From Streptomyces specialis (GTDB taxonomy: Bacteria; Actinomycetota; Actinomycetes; Streptomycetales; Streptomycetaceae), in the NCBI RefSeq assembly GCF_001493375.1, contig NZ_LN929895.1, forward strand, positions 680,661-744,660: 64,000 nt of DNA, given 5' to 3'. The notes beneath the pieces were generated by a model. It saw only the letters and a list, made by a program, of their open reading frames with translations, made no database searches and was not told where the DNA came from. Positions 46,759 through 55,441 of this stretch are shown one piece after another; the first letter of the stretch is position 1, and the number at the start of each line of letters is the position of its first letter. A program made the translations under genes and the position numbers.

Positions 46759-47577
46759 GTGGGATCTCTGCGCACACCGGTCGGCCCGCTGCCCTCCTCC
46801 ATCTACTGGCGGCGGAGGGCCGTCGTGATCGCGTTGGTCGCGCTGATCGCGGTGCTCGTCCTCTGGGCGCTGCTCTCCGGAGGCGGTGACGACGAACCCG
46901 CCGGACACGACGACGGCGCGGGCGGTCCCGCCGAATCCATCACGCCGGGACCCACCCCCTCGGAGTCCCTGATCGACGAACGGCCCGGCGGCCGTGAGGA
47001 GTCGGACTCCTCGGGCGGCGGGGACGAGGAGAGCGACGGCACCGGCGACGACGAGACCGGCGACGGCGGTGAGCAGGACGGCGGCGAGCAGGCCGGGGAC
47101 GGCGCGGGCGCCGAGGAGGACGAGGCGGCGGCCGACGGCGCCGGGAGCGGCGACGGCGGCGGCCTCGATCCGGCGGGGGTGCCCCTGTGCGAGACCTCCG
47201 ACCTGGAGCTCTCCCTGGTCCCGGCCGTCAACGCCTATCCCCCCGGCGAGGAGCCGGAGCTGCTGCTCACCGTGGAGAACACCTCGGGCAGCGCCTGCCG
47301 CGTGGACTTCGGCCACGGCGAACTGACCGTCACCGTCGCGGACACCGCCGACGAGCGGGTCTGGACCTCGGACCACTGCCCCGAGGGGCCCGCCTCCGAG
47401 CCCGCGGTCGTCCCGGTCGGGGGTTCGGTGACGCACCCCGTGACGTGGGACCGCAGGCACAGCACCGACGACTGCGATACCAGGGGCGACGAGGCGGCGT
47501 TCGGGACCTACGTGGCCGAGGCGGAGCTGTCCGGCCTCCCGGCGGGGCCCACGTCGTTCCGCCTGGACGAGGACTGA
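46759..47577 (+). CDS. Membrane-anchored protein with acidic linker and C-terminal beta domain
   Basis: A 272-residue protein not assigned to a characterised family. One transmembrane anchor (RAVVIALVALIAVLVLWALL, about residues 20-40) is followed by a long Gly/Asp/Glu-rich disordered stretch (about 45-135). The extracellular domain has four cysteines (PLCETSDLELSLVPAVNAYPPGEEPELLLTVENTSGSACRVDFG; SDHCPEG; TDDCDT), resembling small Ig-like or DUF4232-like domains. GTG 46759 follows AAGG. It is divergent from mutY and convergent with disA, a position conserved in Streptomyces. Confidence 0.82.
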   Translation: MGSLRTPVGPLPSSIYWRRRAVVIALVALIAVLVLWALLSGGGDDEPAGHDDGAGGPAESITPGPTPSESLIDERPGGREESDSSGGGDEESDGTGDDETGDGGEQDGGEQAGDGAGAEEDEAAADGAGSGDGGGLDPAGVPLCETSDLELSLVPAVNAYPPGEEPELLLTVENTSGSACRVDFGHGELTVTVADTADERVWTSDHCPEGPASEPAVVPVGGSVTHPVTWDRRHSTDDCDTRGDEAAFGTYVAEAELSGLPAGPTSFRLDED

Positions 47578-47603
47578 CCGGACGAGGACCGGGGCGCGCG
47601 CCG

Positions 47604-48857
47604 CTACACGTACCGTTCGAGGATCGAGGACTCGGCGAGGCGGGACAGGCCCTCGCGGACCGAGCGGGCCCGCGTCTCGCCGACGCCGTCCACCGTCTGG
47701 AGGTCGTCCACGCTGGCGGCCAGCAGCTTCTGCAACCCGCCGAAGTGGTCCACCAAGCGGTCGATGACCAGCCCCGGCAGGCGCGGCACCTTCGCCAGCA
47801 GCCGGAAGCCGCGCGGCGAGACGGACGTGTCCAGGGACTCGGGGGAGGCGCTGTACCCCAGGGATCTCGCCACCAGCGACAGCTCGATCAGCTCCGCGTG
47901 GCCGAGGCCGTCCAGCTCGGCCAGCGCCGTGCCGACCTTGCGGGACCGCTTGCCCCCGGCGCCCGTGTCCGGCAGGTAGTCCCGGACGACGAGCTGCCGC
48001 TCGGGCTCCACGCCCGCGATCAGCTCGTCCAGTTGGAGCGACAGCAGCCGCCCGTCCGTGCCCAGCTCCACCACGTACTCGGCGATCTCGGCGGCGATCC
48101 GCCGCACCATCTCCAGGCGCTGCGCCACCGCCGCGACGTCCCGGACGGTGACCAGGTCCTCGATCTCCAGCGCGGAGAGCGTGCCCGTCACCTCGTCCAG
48201 CCGCAGCTTGTACCGCTCCAGGGTGGCCAGCGCCTGGTTGGCCCGGGACAGGATGGCGCCCGAGTCCTCCAGAACCCGCCGCTGGCCGTCCACATAGAGC
48301 GCGACCAGCCGCATGGACTGGCTCACCGACACCACCGGGAACCCGGTCTGGATCGAGACGCGCTGCGCCGTGCGGTGCCGGGTGCCGGTCTCCTCGGTGG
48401 GGATGCTGGGGTCGGGCACGAGCTGCACACCGGCCCGCACGATCCGGGAGATGTCGCGGTCCACGATGACCGCGCCGTCCAGCTTGCACAGCTCACGCAG
48501 CCGGGTCGCGGTGAACTCGACGTCCAGGACGAAGCCGCCCGTGCACAGGGACTCCACGGTGCGGTCCACGCCCAGGACGATGAGACCCCCGGTGTTCCCC
48601 CGCAGGATCCGCTCCAGGCCGTCGCGCAACTGCGTCCCCGGGGCGACCGCGCTCAGCGTGGCCCGCAGCAGGCCGTCCCCTCCCCGTCCCTTATACCCAT
48701 CTGACGCTGCCGACGCAGCGGCGCCTGCGTACCCCCCCGCCCGCCGCACCGCCGCCCGCCGGGCGCGCCCCCGCCCCCCGGGCCCCCCCCCCCCCCGCGC
48801 CCCCCCGGGGCCGCCCCCCGCCCTGCCCGGACCCGCCGGCCGGTCGCTGGCTGCCAT
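47604..48857 (-). CDS. disA: DNA integrity scanning protein / diadenylate cyclase DisA (with spurious in-frame insertion)
   Basis: Diadenylate cyclase making c-di-AMP and sensing branched DNA. The DAC domain has the DGA motif (CKLDGAVIVD) and RHR motif (ETGTRHRTAQR); the C terminus has helix-hairpin-helix DNA-binding sequence (LPGLVIDRLVDHFGG ... VDGVGETRARSVREGL). ATG 48857 follows GGAGG. The literal frame is 417 residues, but about residues 20-58 translate adapter and C-rich noise (48684 to about 48800 on the plus strand). The real N terminus should pass from MAASDRPAGPGRAGG straight to GDGLLRATLSAVAPGT. radA lies 42 bp upstream on the same strand. Confidence 0.94.
   Translation of the reverse strand: MAASDRPAGPGRAGGGPGGARGGGGPGGRGRARRAAVRRAGGYAGAAASAASDGYKGRGGDGLLRATLSAVAPGTQLRDGLERILRGNTGGLIVLGVDRTVESLCTGGFVLDVEFTATRLRELCKLDGAVIVDRDISRIVRAGVQLVPDPSIPTEETGTRHRTAQRVSIQTGFPVVSVSQSMRLVALYVDGQRRVLEDSGAILSRANQALATLERYKLRLDEVTGTLSALEIEDLVTVRDVAAVAQRLEMVRRIAAEIAEYVVELGTDGRLLSLQLDELIAGVEPERQLVVRDYLPDTGAGGKRSRKVGTALAELDGLGHAELIELSLVARSLGYSASPESLDTSVSPRGFRLLAKVPRLPGLVIDRLVDHFGGLQKLLAASVDDLQTVDGVGETRARSVREGLSRLAESSILERYV
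48684..48800 (+). other. Nextera read-1 adapter plus C-rich noise inside disA (assembly artefact)
   Basis: 29 of 33 positions at 48684-48716 match the adapter, including TTATACCCATCT and GACGCTGCCGACG. It is followed by about 85 bases made almost only of C and G with runs of C. Because the length keeps the frame open, the gene looks intact to software. Confidence 0.93.
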
Positions 48858-48899
48858 GCAATCCTCCGGGGGACGAGTCCGCGCTGTGCGCGTCCGAGT

Positions 48900-50297
48900 C
48901 TACCGGCGCACCTCCTCCCGCCCGCTTGACTCGGGGGAGCGGCCGGGCAGCACCCTGAGCGCCTCCCCGATGTCCGCGACCTCCCGCACCCGCATGCCCG
49001 GCGGGGCCTCGCCCGAGTCGGCGGGCACCAGCGCCCGTGTGAAGCCGAGCCGCGCCGCCTCCGCCAGCCGCCGCTGCACGCCCGTCACCCGGCGGACCTC
49101 GCCCGCGAGCCCGACCTCGCCGATCGCCACCAGGTTCTTCGGGAGCGGGGTGTCGCTCGCCGCGCTGGACAGCGCCAGCGCCACGGCCAGGTCGGCGGCC
49201 GGCTCCGACAGCCGCACGCCGCCCACGGTCGCGGTGTAGATGTCGTTCTTCCCCAGGGCCGATATCTGGCCGCGCTGCTCCAGCACGGCGAGCATCATCG
49301 ACACCCGGGACGTCTCCAGACCGGACGTGGTGCGCCTCGGTGACGGGATCTGGCTGGCCACCGTCAGCGACTGCACCTCGACCACCAGCGGTCGGCGCCC
49401 CTCCAGCGTCACCGTCAGGCAGGTCCCCGGCACGGCCTCGTCGCGCCGGGTCAGGAACAGGCCCGAGGGGTCGGCCAGCGACGTGATGCCCTCGTCGTGC
49501 AGCTCGAAGCAGCCCACCTCGTCGGTCGCGCCGTACCGGTTCTTCACGCCGCGCACCAGGCGCAGTCGCGCGTGCCGGTCGCCCTCGAACTGGAGCACCA
49601 CGTCCACCAGGTGCTCCAGCAGACGCGGCCCCGCGATCGTGCCGTCCTTCGTCACATGGCCGACCAGCAGCGTGGACATCCCGCGCTCCTTGGACGCCCG
49701 GATCAGCGCCCCGGCCACCTCCCGCACCTGCGCCACCCCGCCCGGCGCGCCGTCCACCTCGGCCGAGGCGACCGTCTGCACCGAGTCCAGCACCAGCAGC
49801 GCCGGCTTCACCGCGTCCACCTGTCCGAGCACCGAGCCCAGGTCGGTCTCCGCCGCGAGATACAGGTGGTCGCTCAGCGCGCCGATCCGGTCGGCCCGCA
49901 TCCGCACCTGCCCGGCGGACTCCTCGGCCGTCACATACAGCGTCCGGTGCGACTCCGACGCCGCCTTGGCCGCCACGTCCAGCAGCAGCGTCGACTTCCC
50001 CACGCCGGGCTCACCGGCCAGCAGCACCACCGCGCCCGGCACCAGACCGCCGCCCAGCACCCGGTCCAGCTCCGGCACGCCCGTGCCGCGCGCGGTCACC
50101 GCCCGGCCGTCCACCTGGCCGATCGGCAGGGCCGGCGACGCCACCCGCGCGACCGGCACCGTCCGCACGGCGGCGGTCGCCCCGACCTCCTCGACCGTGC
50201 CCCACGCGTGGCACTCGGGACAGCGGCCCAGCCACTTCCCTGTCGTCCAGCCACACTCGCCGCACCGGTACGCCGGACGGTCGGATTTACGCGCCAT
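48900..50297 (-). CDS. radA: DNA repair protein RadA (Sms)
   Basis: A 465-residue RecA-like branch-migration helicase. The N-terminal C4 zinc finger is YRCGECGWTTGKWLGRCPEC, Walker A is LLAGEPGVGKSTLLLD, the RadA-specific KNRYG motif is at LVRGVKNRYGATDEVG, and the C-terminal Lon-protease-like domain contains PLPKNLVAIGEVGLAGEVR. ATG 50297 (MARKSDRPAYRC) is the conserved start, without a strong ribosome site. It lies directly upstream of disA; both act at recombination intermediates and are commonly co-transcribed. Confidence 0.96.
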   Translation of the reverse strand: MARKSDRPAYRCGECGWTTGKWLGRCPECHAWGTVEEVGATAAVRTVPVARVASPALPIGQVDGRAVTARGTGVPELDRVLGGGLVPGAVVLLAGEPGVGKSTLLLDVAAKAASESHRTLYVTAEESAGQVRMRADRIGALSDHLYLAAETDLGSVLGQVDAVKPALLVLDSVQTVASAEVDGAPGGVAQVREVAGALIRASKERGMSTLLVGHVTKDGTIAGPRLLEHLVDVVLQFEGDRHARLRLVRGVKNRYGATDEVGCFELHDEGITSLADPSGLFLTRRDEAVPGTCLTVTLEGRRPLVVEVQSLTVASQIPSPRRTTSGLETSRVSMMLAVLEQRGQISALGKNDIYTATVGGVRLSEPAADLAVALALSSAASDTPLPKNLVAIGEVGLAGEVRRVTGVQRRLAEAARLGFTRALVPADSGEAPPGMRVREVADIGEALRVLPGRSPESSGREEVRR

Positions 50298-50395
50298 GCC
50301 GGGAACGTTATCGCCCGCCACTGACACCCAACGCCCGCGCCCGCCGCGCCGGATCACCCGATAGGGGGAACATCGCGGCGGCGGCCCGGGCGGGC

Positions 50396-50445
50396 CCGTC
50401 CCCTATACACATCTGACGCTGCCGACGAAGAGGGTAGGGTGGAAC
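50396..50445 (+). other. Nextera read-1 adapter with i5-index-like sequence (assembly artefact)
   Basis: 30 of 33 positions at 50396-50428 match, including TATACACATCTGACGC and GCCGACGA. The next eight bases, AGAGGGTA, match seven of eight of the S503 i5 index read AGAGGATA, and partial P5-like sequence follows. The join between radA and the next gene is therefore unreliable. Confidence 0.94.
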
Positions 50446-50536
50446 GAGGGGCGCGACGGGCCATCGACGAGCAAGTAGCACAGCGAAGACCGTGGGCGGC
50501 CCGGGCGGGCGGGCGATGGGCGCCTAACGCCCCCCG

Positions 50537-52183
50537 GTGATGCCCGGTTGCCGCGAACGCCCCGCCCACGCCGCCGCCCGCGCCCCGCGCGGCGCGGACA
50601 CCGCGCACCCCGCCGGGGACCGCGCCGCGGCGGCGTGGGACGACGCCCATCTGGACGGCCTGTTCACGTACTGCCTGTCCCTGATGGGCGAGCACGCCGC
50701 GGCCCCCGCGGCGCTCGGCGAGGCCCTGGCCCAGGCCGAACGGCGGCACGAGCGGGGCCGCCCGCCCGCCGACCCGGCGCTGCTGCGCCCCTGGCTCTAC
50801 GCGCTGGCCCGCTGGTCCTGCCTGCGCCGCCTCGGCGCGGGCGACGGCCGGGCGGCGGCCCGGACCGTGCCGCGCGCCGCCGGCGAGGACGCCGCGCAGC
50901 GCCGCCGCGAGCTGGCGGCCCTCGGCTGGCCCGAGGCGGCGGGGGCCACCGCCGGGCAGCGGGAGGCGCTGGAGCTGGCGGTGCGGCACCAGCTCACGCG
51001 CCGCGAGGTGGCCCGGGTGCTGCGGGTGCCCGAGCAGACCGCGCGGACGCTGCTGGCCGACGGCGCCCGCGAGGTGGAGCGGACCCGCGCGGCGCTCGCC
51101 GCCGTCTCCGCGGCGAGCTGCCCGGCCGCCGCCGCGCTCTCCGGGGACGATCCGGGCCTGCTGCTCGGCCCCGGGCTCCGCCGCGAACTGCTGCGGCATG
51201 TCGCGGAGTGCCCGTCGTGCCGGCTGATCGCCCAGCGTGCCCTCGCCGGCGCGGACGGCGCCGGTGCCGCCGCGGGGGCGTCCCGGCTCGCGGTCCTGCC
51301 CGCCCCGCGCGCCGCCGTGCACGCGGCGACGCTCGCCGTGCGGCGGGCCCGCGCGCAGCACGCGCCGCGCTACGACCGGTCCGGCTTCCCGGTCACCGAC
51401 CGGGACCGTGCCGCGCGCCGGGAGCGGCTGCGCGGCCGGGTCGTGACGACGACGGTGGTGGCCGCCGCGCTGGCCGCGCCGGCGCTCGCGCTGTGGGCGG
51501 CGTACCGGGCGGCGCCGGTGATCGGCGAGGCGGCGGGCCGGGACGACCCGGCCGCGGCGGCGGCCGAGGACGGGGAGTACCGGGCGGATGTCGTCCGGGA
51601 GTACCCGTACGAGAACGCGGGCCGCGCCGAGCCGGATCCGTCCGGCGCGGACGACGCCCCGGGCGGCGAGGAGCGGGACGGGAGCGAGGAGGCGGACGGC
51701 GAGCGCGCCGGGGAGGACGGCGACCGGGACCGTTCCGGCGAGGGCCAGGACCAGGACGGGGCCGTCGCCGACGGCGTGGGCGTGGACTCCGGCGGCGCGG
51801 AGCGGCCCGCGCCGGGACGGCTCGCGGTGGACGCGGTGCCGACCGAGTCGGGCTCGCGGATCACGCTGACCGCGTCGGGCGACGAGCCCGTGCGGTGGTC
51901 GGCGGCCACGGACGCCGACTGGCTCACGCTCAACCAGACCTCCGGCACGCTGAACCCGGGCGAGACCGCCGTGATCATGGTCACCGTGGACCACGCGCGG
52001 GAGCCGTCCGGCCCGTGGCAGGGGCGGATCACCATCGACCCGGCCGCGGCGGTGATCCCCGCCGAGGGCCCCGGACCCGCCGACGCCGGGCCGTCCGAGC
52101 CGCCGCCGCCCGAGCCCGCGCCCCCCGACCCGCCGCCCGCGGGCGAGCCGCCCGCGCCAGGACCGGACCCGGCGGAGGTCTGA
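50537..52183 (+). CDS. BACON-domain protein with sigma-factor-like N-terminal region
   Basis: A 548-residue Streptomyces-type protein. The N-terminal half resembles an ECF-sigma/region-4 plus anti-sigma arrangement (LDGLFTYCLSLMGEHAAAPAAL; RHQLTRREVARVLRVPEQTARTLLADGARE; a zinc-type HVAECPSC motif near 215-222). One transmembrane helix follows (VVTTTVVAAALAAPALALWAAY, about 295-316), then an acidic linker, a BACON domain (WSAATDADWLTLNQTSGTLNPGETAVIMVTVD) and a proline-rich tail. Orientation suggests a membrane protein with an external BACON domain. The GTG at 50537 is provisional because the upstream DNA is adapter-contaminated. Confidence 0.84.
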   Translation: MMPGCRERPAHAAARAPRGADTAHPAGDRAAAAWDDAHLDGLFTYCLSLMGEHAAAPAALGEALAQAERRHERGRPPADPALLRPWLYALARWSCLRRLGAGDGRAAARTVPRAAGEDAAQRRRELAALGWPEAAGATAGQREALELAVRHQLTRREVARVLRVPEQTARTLLADGAREVERTRAALAAVSAASCPAAAALSGDDPGLLLGPGLRRELLRHVAECPSCRLIAQRALAGADGAGAAAGASRLAVLPAPRAAVHAATLAVRRARAQHAPRYDRSGFPVTDRDRAARRERLRGRVVTTTVVAAALAAPALALWAAYRAAPVIGEAAGRDDPAAAAAEDGEYRADVVREYPYENAGRAEPDPSGADDAPGGEERDGSEEADGERAGEDGDRDRSGEGQDQDGAVADGVGVDSGGAERPAPGRLAVDAVPTESGSRITLTASGDEPVRWSAATDADWLTLNQTSGTLNPGETAVIMVTVDHAREPSGPWQGRITIDPAAAVIPAEGPGPADAGPSEPPPPEPAPPDPPPAGEPPAPGPDPAEV

Positions 52184-52196
52184 GAACCGCCGGGTC

Positions 52197-52844
52197 TCAG
52201 AGACCCGGGGCCTCCCCGGTGAGGTGCTGCTGCACGACGGGGGCGACGCGGCGGATCAGGTCCTCCGCGTCGGCGTCGGCGATCGGCTCGGCCTGGAAGA
52301 CCCAGCGCAGGAACGCGACGCCGATGAGCTGGGCGGCGGCCAGCTCCGTCCGCAGCTCGGCGTCGGGGGCGTCGAGGCCGTCGGTGATCCGGCCGAGGAG
52401 CTGGCGGGCGACGAAGGTGCGGAAGATGGCGGCGGCGGTCTCGTTGCTCACGGCGGAGCGGACGACGGCGAGCAGCGGGCGGCGGGTCGCCGGGTTCTCC
52501 CAGACGCCGAAGAACACGCGGGTGAGGCGCTCGCCAAGCTCCTCGGGCGGGTAGCGGGTGGCGGCGGGCAGGTTCTGCGTGGCGGGCGCGGCGGCGGCGG
52601 CCACGGCGGCGGCGAACACCTGGTCCTTGGTGCCGAAGTAGTGGTGGACGAGCGCCGGGTTCACCCCGGCGCCGCGCGCGATGGCGCGGATCGACGCCTT
52701 GTCGTAGCCGCGTTCGGCGAACTCGGTGCGCGCCGACTCCAGGATCAGCTCCCGGGCGCCCGGCCCGCCCTCGGCGGTCTGGGCGCGCGAGGGGCGGCCC
52801 CGCCCCCGGGCGGGGCGACGGGGGGCGTCCGGGGTGGACGTCCT
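52197..52844 (-). CDS. TetR/AcrR-family transcriptional regulator
   Basis: A TetR regulator of about 215 residues. The helix-turn-helix is ELILESARTEFAERGYDKASIRAIARGAGVNPALVHHYFGTKDQVF (about residues 30-75); the ligand-binding part ends LIRRVAPVVQQHLTGEAPGL. The literal frame extends to 52943 through a degraded duplicate. The true start corresponds to 52844, where the codon reads AGG instead of the ATG preserved in the intact copy at 52984 (MTSTPDAPRRPA). In the intact copy that ATG overlaps the stop of the upstream isomerase gene (ATGA), so the two are coupled. It may regulate the nearby ABC genes. Confidence 0.87.
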   Translation of the reverse strand, partial: RTSTPDAPRRPARGRGRPSRAQTAEGGPGARELILESARTEFAERGYDKASIRAIARGAGVNPALVHHYFGTKDQVFAAAVAAAAAPATQNLPAATRYPPEELGERLTRVFFGVWENPATRRPLLAVVRSAVSNETAAAIFRTFVARQLLGRITDGLDAPDAELRTELAAAQLIGVAFLRWVFQAEPIADADAEDLIRRVAPVVQQHLTGEAPGL

Positions 52845-52950
52845 GCCGGCTCCCCGCCGCCGGCCGGCGCGGCGGGGGCGAGGGGGGGCCGGGGGGACGC
52901 CCGGGGCTCGGGGAGGGCGGCGCGGCGGGGCGGGGGGGGGCACGCGGGGG
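52811..52950 (+). repeat. Degraded tandem copy of 52951-53090 (probable assembly artefact)
   Basis: The sequence from 52811 repeats that from 52951 with an offset of exactly 140 bp. The first 30 bases are identical; further along the first copy accumulates changes, nearly all T or A to G or C, until it is almost pure G/C near 52930. This is what an uncorrected failing read tail looks like, not a natural duplication. Confidence 0.85.
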
Positions 52951-52980
52951 CGGGGCGACGGGGGGCGTCCGGGGTGGACG

Positions 52981-53811
52981 TCATGCCGTCTCCCCGCCGC
53001 CGGCCGGCGCGGCGGCGGCGAGGTGGAGCCGGGTGAACGCCAGGGCCTCGGCGAGGTCGGCGCGGCGGGCGGCGGCGGTCATGGCGCGGCGGGTGTTGAC
53101 CTCGACCACGACGTGCCCGTCGTAGCCGGTGGCGGCGAGTTGTTCCAGCAGGGCGGCGCAGGGCTGGCCGCCGCGCCCGGGGACGAGGTGCTCGTCCTTC
53201 CCGGAGCCGCGCCCGTCGGCGATGTGCACGTGCCCGAGCCGGTCGCCCATCCGGGCCACCATCGCCAGGGCGTCGTTGCGGGCGGTCGCGGTGTGCGACA
53301 GGTCGATCGTGAAGTGCGGGAAGTCCTCTTCCGTCGGGTCCCAGCCGGGCGCGTAGGCGAGCATCTCGCGGTCGCGGTAGCGCCAGGGGTACATGTTCTC
53401 CACGGCGAACCTGATGTCGGTCTCGTCCCCGAGGCGCTGGATGCCCTTGACGAAGTCGCGGGCGTAGCCGCGCTGCCAGCGGAACGGCGGATGGACGACG
53501 ACGGTGGTCGCGCCCAGCCGCGCGGCTGCGTCGCGGGTGCGGAGCAGCTTGCGCCACGGGTTGGTGCCCCAGACGCGCTGGGTGATCAACAGGCAGGGCG
53601 AGTGGATCGCGAGGATCGGGACGCCGTGGTCGTCGGAGAGGCGGCGCAGGGCGTCGAGGTCCTGGCTCACCGGGTCGGTCCACACCATGACCTCGACCCC
53701 GTCGTAGCCGAGGGATCCGGCTATCTCGAAGGCCGCCGCGGTGTTCTCCGGGTACACCGACGCGGTCGACAGCGCGACCTTGGCGTCCGGAACACGAACC
53801 TGATGTGCCAC
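52981..53811 (-). CDS. Sugar phosphate isomerase/epimerase (xylose-isomerase-like TIM barrel)
   Basis: A 276-residue AP-endonuclease-2-like TIM barrel protein. VALSTASVYPENTAAAFEIAGSLGYDGVEVMVW, ILAIHSPCLLITQRVWG, TTVVVHPPFRW, RFAVENMYPWR, FTIDLSHTATA, VHIADGRGSGKDEHLVPGRG and HVVVEVNTRR carry the conserved metal-binding Glu, Asp and His residues. Substrate is unknown. GTG 53811 is chosen (VAHQVRVPDAKVALS); no ribosome site is visible, so it may be leaderless. It is divergent from an ABC transporter and overlaps the TetR gene. Confidence 0.9.
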   Translation of the reverse strand: MAHQVRVPDAKVALSTASVYPENTAAAFEIAGSLGYDGVEVMVWTDPVSQDLDALRRLSDDHGVPILAIHSPCLLITQRVWGTNPWRKLLRTRDAAARLGATTVVVHPPFRWQRGYARDFVKGIQRLGDETDIRFAVENMYPWRYRDREMLAYAPGWDPTEEDFPHFTIDLSHTATARNDALAMVARMGDRLGHVHIADGRGSGKDEHLVPGRGGQPCAALLEQLAATGYDGHVVVEVNTRRAMTAAARRADLAEALAFTRLHLAAAAPAGGGETA

Positions 53812-53835
53812 GGCGCCAAGCCTACGTGTCCCCGC

Positions 53836-53865
53836 TTGACCGGGGGCGGTGCGCGGGTGGATATT
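53836..53865 (+). promoter_or_regulatory. Promoter for leaderless ABC transporter transcript
   Basis: TTGACC (53836-53841), an 18-bp spacer and GATATT (53860-53865). The start codon follows only six bases later with no ribosome-binding site, so transcription would begin at or next to the ATG. The AT-rich ATATTAAA patch stands out in this GC-rich DNA. Confidence 0.55.
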
Positions 53866-53871
53866 AAACGC

Positions 53872-54681
53872 ATGATGAATAAAACTGGCGCGGGCGCCCC
53901 CGGACGGGAACCGGCGGTGCGGGCGAGCGGCCTGCGCGTCGCCCGCGGCGGCGCCGAGGTGCTCAGAGGGCTGGACTTCACGGTGGAACGCGGCACCGTC
54001 ACCGGACTGCTCGGGCCCTCCGGCTGCGGCAAGACCACGCTGATGCGGGCGGTCGTCGGCGCCCAGGCGCGGGTCACCGGCTCGCTGGAGGCGCTCGGCC
54101 GCCCGGCGGGCAGCCCGGCGCTGCGGCGGCGGCTCGGCTATGTCACGCAGGCGCCGTCCGTCTACACGGACCTGACGATCCGGCAGAACCTCGACTACTA
54201 CGCGGCCGTCCTCGGCGTCCCGCGCGCCGGGCGGCGCGACGCGGTCGACGCGGTGCTCGCCGACGTGGACCTCACGGCCCGCGCCGACGCCCTCGCCGCC
54301 GACCTCTCCGGCGGCCAGCGCTCCCGCGTCTCCCTCGCCGTCGCCCTGCTCGGCACGCCCGAGCTGCTGGTGCTGGACGAGCCGACCGTGGGCCTGGACC
54401 CGGTGCTGCGGCGGAGCCTGTGGGGGCTGTTCCACCGGCTCGCCGCCGAGCGCGGCACCACGCTGCTGATCTCCTCGCACGTGATGGACGAGGCCGACCG
54501 CTGCGATCGGCTGCTGCTGATGCGGGCCGGCCGCATCCTCGCCGAGGGCACCCCGGACGATCTGCGGGAACGGACGGGCGCGGCGTCGGTGGAGGAGGCG
54601 TTCCTGCGGCTGGTGGACGCCGACGAGAAGGAAGAGAACGAGAACGAAGAGGGCGAGCGGAAGGCGAAGGTGACCCCGTGA
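53872..54681 (+). CDS. ABC transporter ATP-binding protein
   Basis: A 269-residue nucleotide-binding subunit paired with an ABC-2 permease. Walker A GPSGCGKTTL, LGYVTQAPSVYTDLTIRQNL, signature DLSGGQRSRVSLAVALL, Walker B LLVLDEPTVGLDPVLRR and the switch histidine LLISSHVMDEADRCDRL are intact. The C-terminal tail is very acidic/lysine-rich (DADEKEENENEEGERKAK). Two ATG codons are adjacent (53872 and 53875); the first is used. It ends with a 4-nt overlap with the permease. Confidence 0.92.
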   Translation: MMNKTGAGAPGREPAVRASGLRVARGGAEVLRGLDFTVERGTVTGLLGPSGCGKTTLMRAVVGAQARVTGSLEALGRPAGSPALRRRLGYVTQAPSVYTDLTIRQNLDYYAAVLGVPRAGRRDAVDAVLADVDLTARADALAADLSGGQRSRVSLAVALLGTPELLVLDEPTVGLDPVLRRSLWGLFHRLAAERGTTLLISSHVMDEADRCDRLLLMRAGRILAEGTPDDLRERTGAASVEEAFLRLVDADEKEENENEEGERKAKVTP

Positions 54682-55415
54682 ACGCGACCCGGACCCTGGC
54701 GACGGCACGGCGCGTGCTGCTCCAGCTCCGCCACGACCCGCGCACCATCGCGCTGCTGCTGCTGGTGCCCGTGCTGCTCCTGGTCCTCCTCCACTACGTC
54801 TACGACGCCGACCGCGGCGCGTTCGACTTCATCGGCTCCTCGCTGCTGGGCATCTTCCCGATGGTGACGATGTTCCTGGTCACGTCGATCGCCACGCTCC
54901 GCGAGCGCACCTCCGGCACGCTGGAGCGGCTGATGACCATGCCGCTGGGACGCGGCGACCTCATCGCCGGATACGCGCTGGCCTTCGGCGTCCTCGCCGT
55001 CGCCCAGGCCGGGCTGGCGACGGGCGTGGCGCTGTGGTTCCTCGACCTGGACATCGCGGGCTCGCCGTGGCTGCTGCTCCTGGTGGCGCTGCTCAACGCG
55101 CTGCTGGGCACCGCGCTCGGCCTGTTCGTGTCGGCGTTCGCCGCCTCGGAGTTCCAGGCGGTGCAGTTCATGCCCGCGATGATCTTCCCGCAGTTGCTGC
55201 TGTGCGGCCTCTTCGCGCCGCGCGACAGCATGCAGCCGCTGCTGGAGTACGCGTCGAACGTGCTGCCCATGTCGTACGCGGTGGACGGGATGACCGAGGT
55301 CCTGCGCCACCCGGACGTCACCGGGGACTTCACGCGGGACGTGATCGTGGTGGCGTCGGTGGCCCTCGGCGTGCTGGCGCTCGGCGCGGCGACCCTCCGC
55401 CGCCGCACGGCATGA
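54678..55415 (+). CDS. ABC-2 type transporter permease
   Basis: A 245-residue membrane subunit with six predicted helices, including TIALLLLVPVLLLVLLHYVY, LLGIFPMVTMFLVTSIATL, YALAFGVLAVAQAGLATGVAL and MIFPQLLLCGLFAPRDSM. The LRERTSGTLERLMTMPLGRGDLIAGY loop is the family signature. GTG 54678 overlaps the ATPase stop. Substrate unknown; the divergent isomerase-TetR pair may belong to the same regulatory unit. Confidence 0.92.
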   Translation: MNATRTLATARRVLLQLRHDPRTIALLLLVPVLLLVLLHYVYDADRGAFDFIGSSLLGIFPMVTMFLVTSIATLRERTSGTLERLMTMPLGRGDLIAGYALAFGVLAVAQAGLATGVALWFLDLDIAGSPWLLLLVALLNALLGTALGLFVSAFAASEFQAVQFMPAMIFPQLLLCGLFAPRDSMQPLLEYASNVLPMSYAVDGMTEVLRHPDVTGDFTRDVIVVASVALGVLALGAATLRRRTA

Positions 55416-55441
55416 GCCGCACGGCATGACCGGCCGGGCGG

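Noticed and set aside
52981..54708. A 575-residue minus-strand protein extending the isomerase
   Set aside because: The upstream half is antisense to the ABC ATP-binding gene and has no similarity; the isomerase family start is at 53811.
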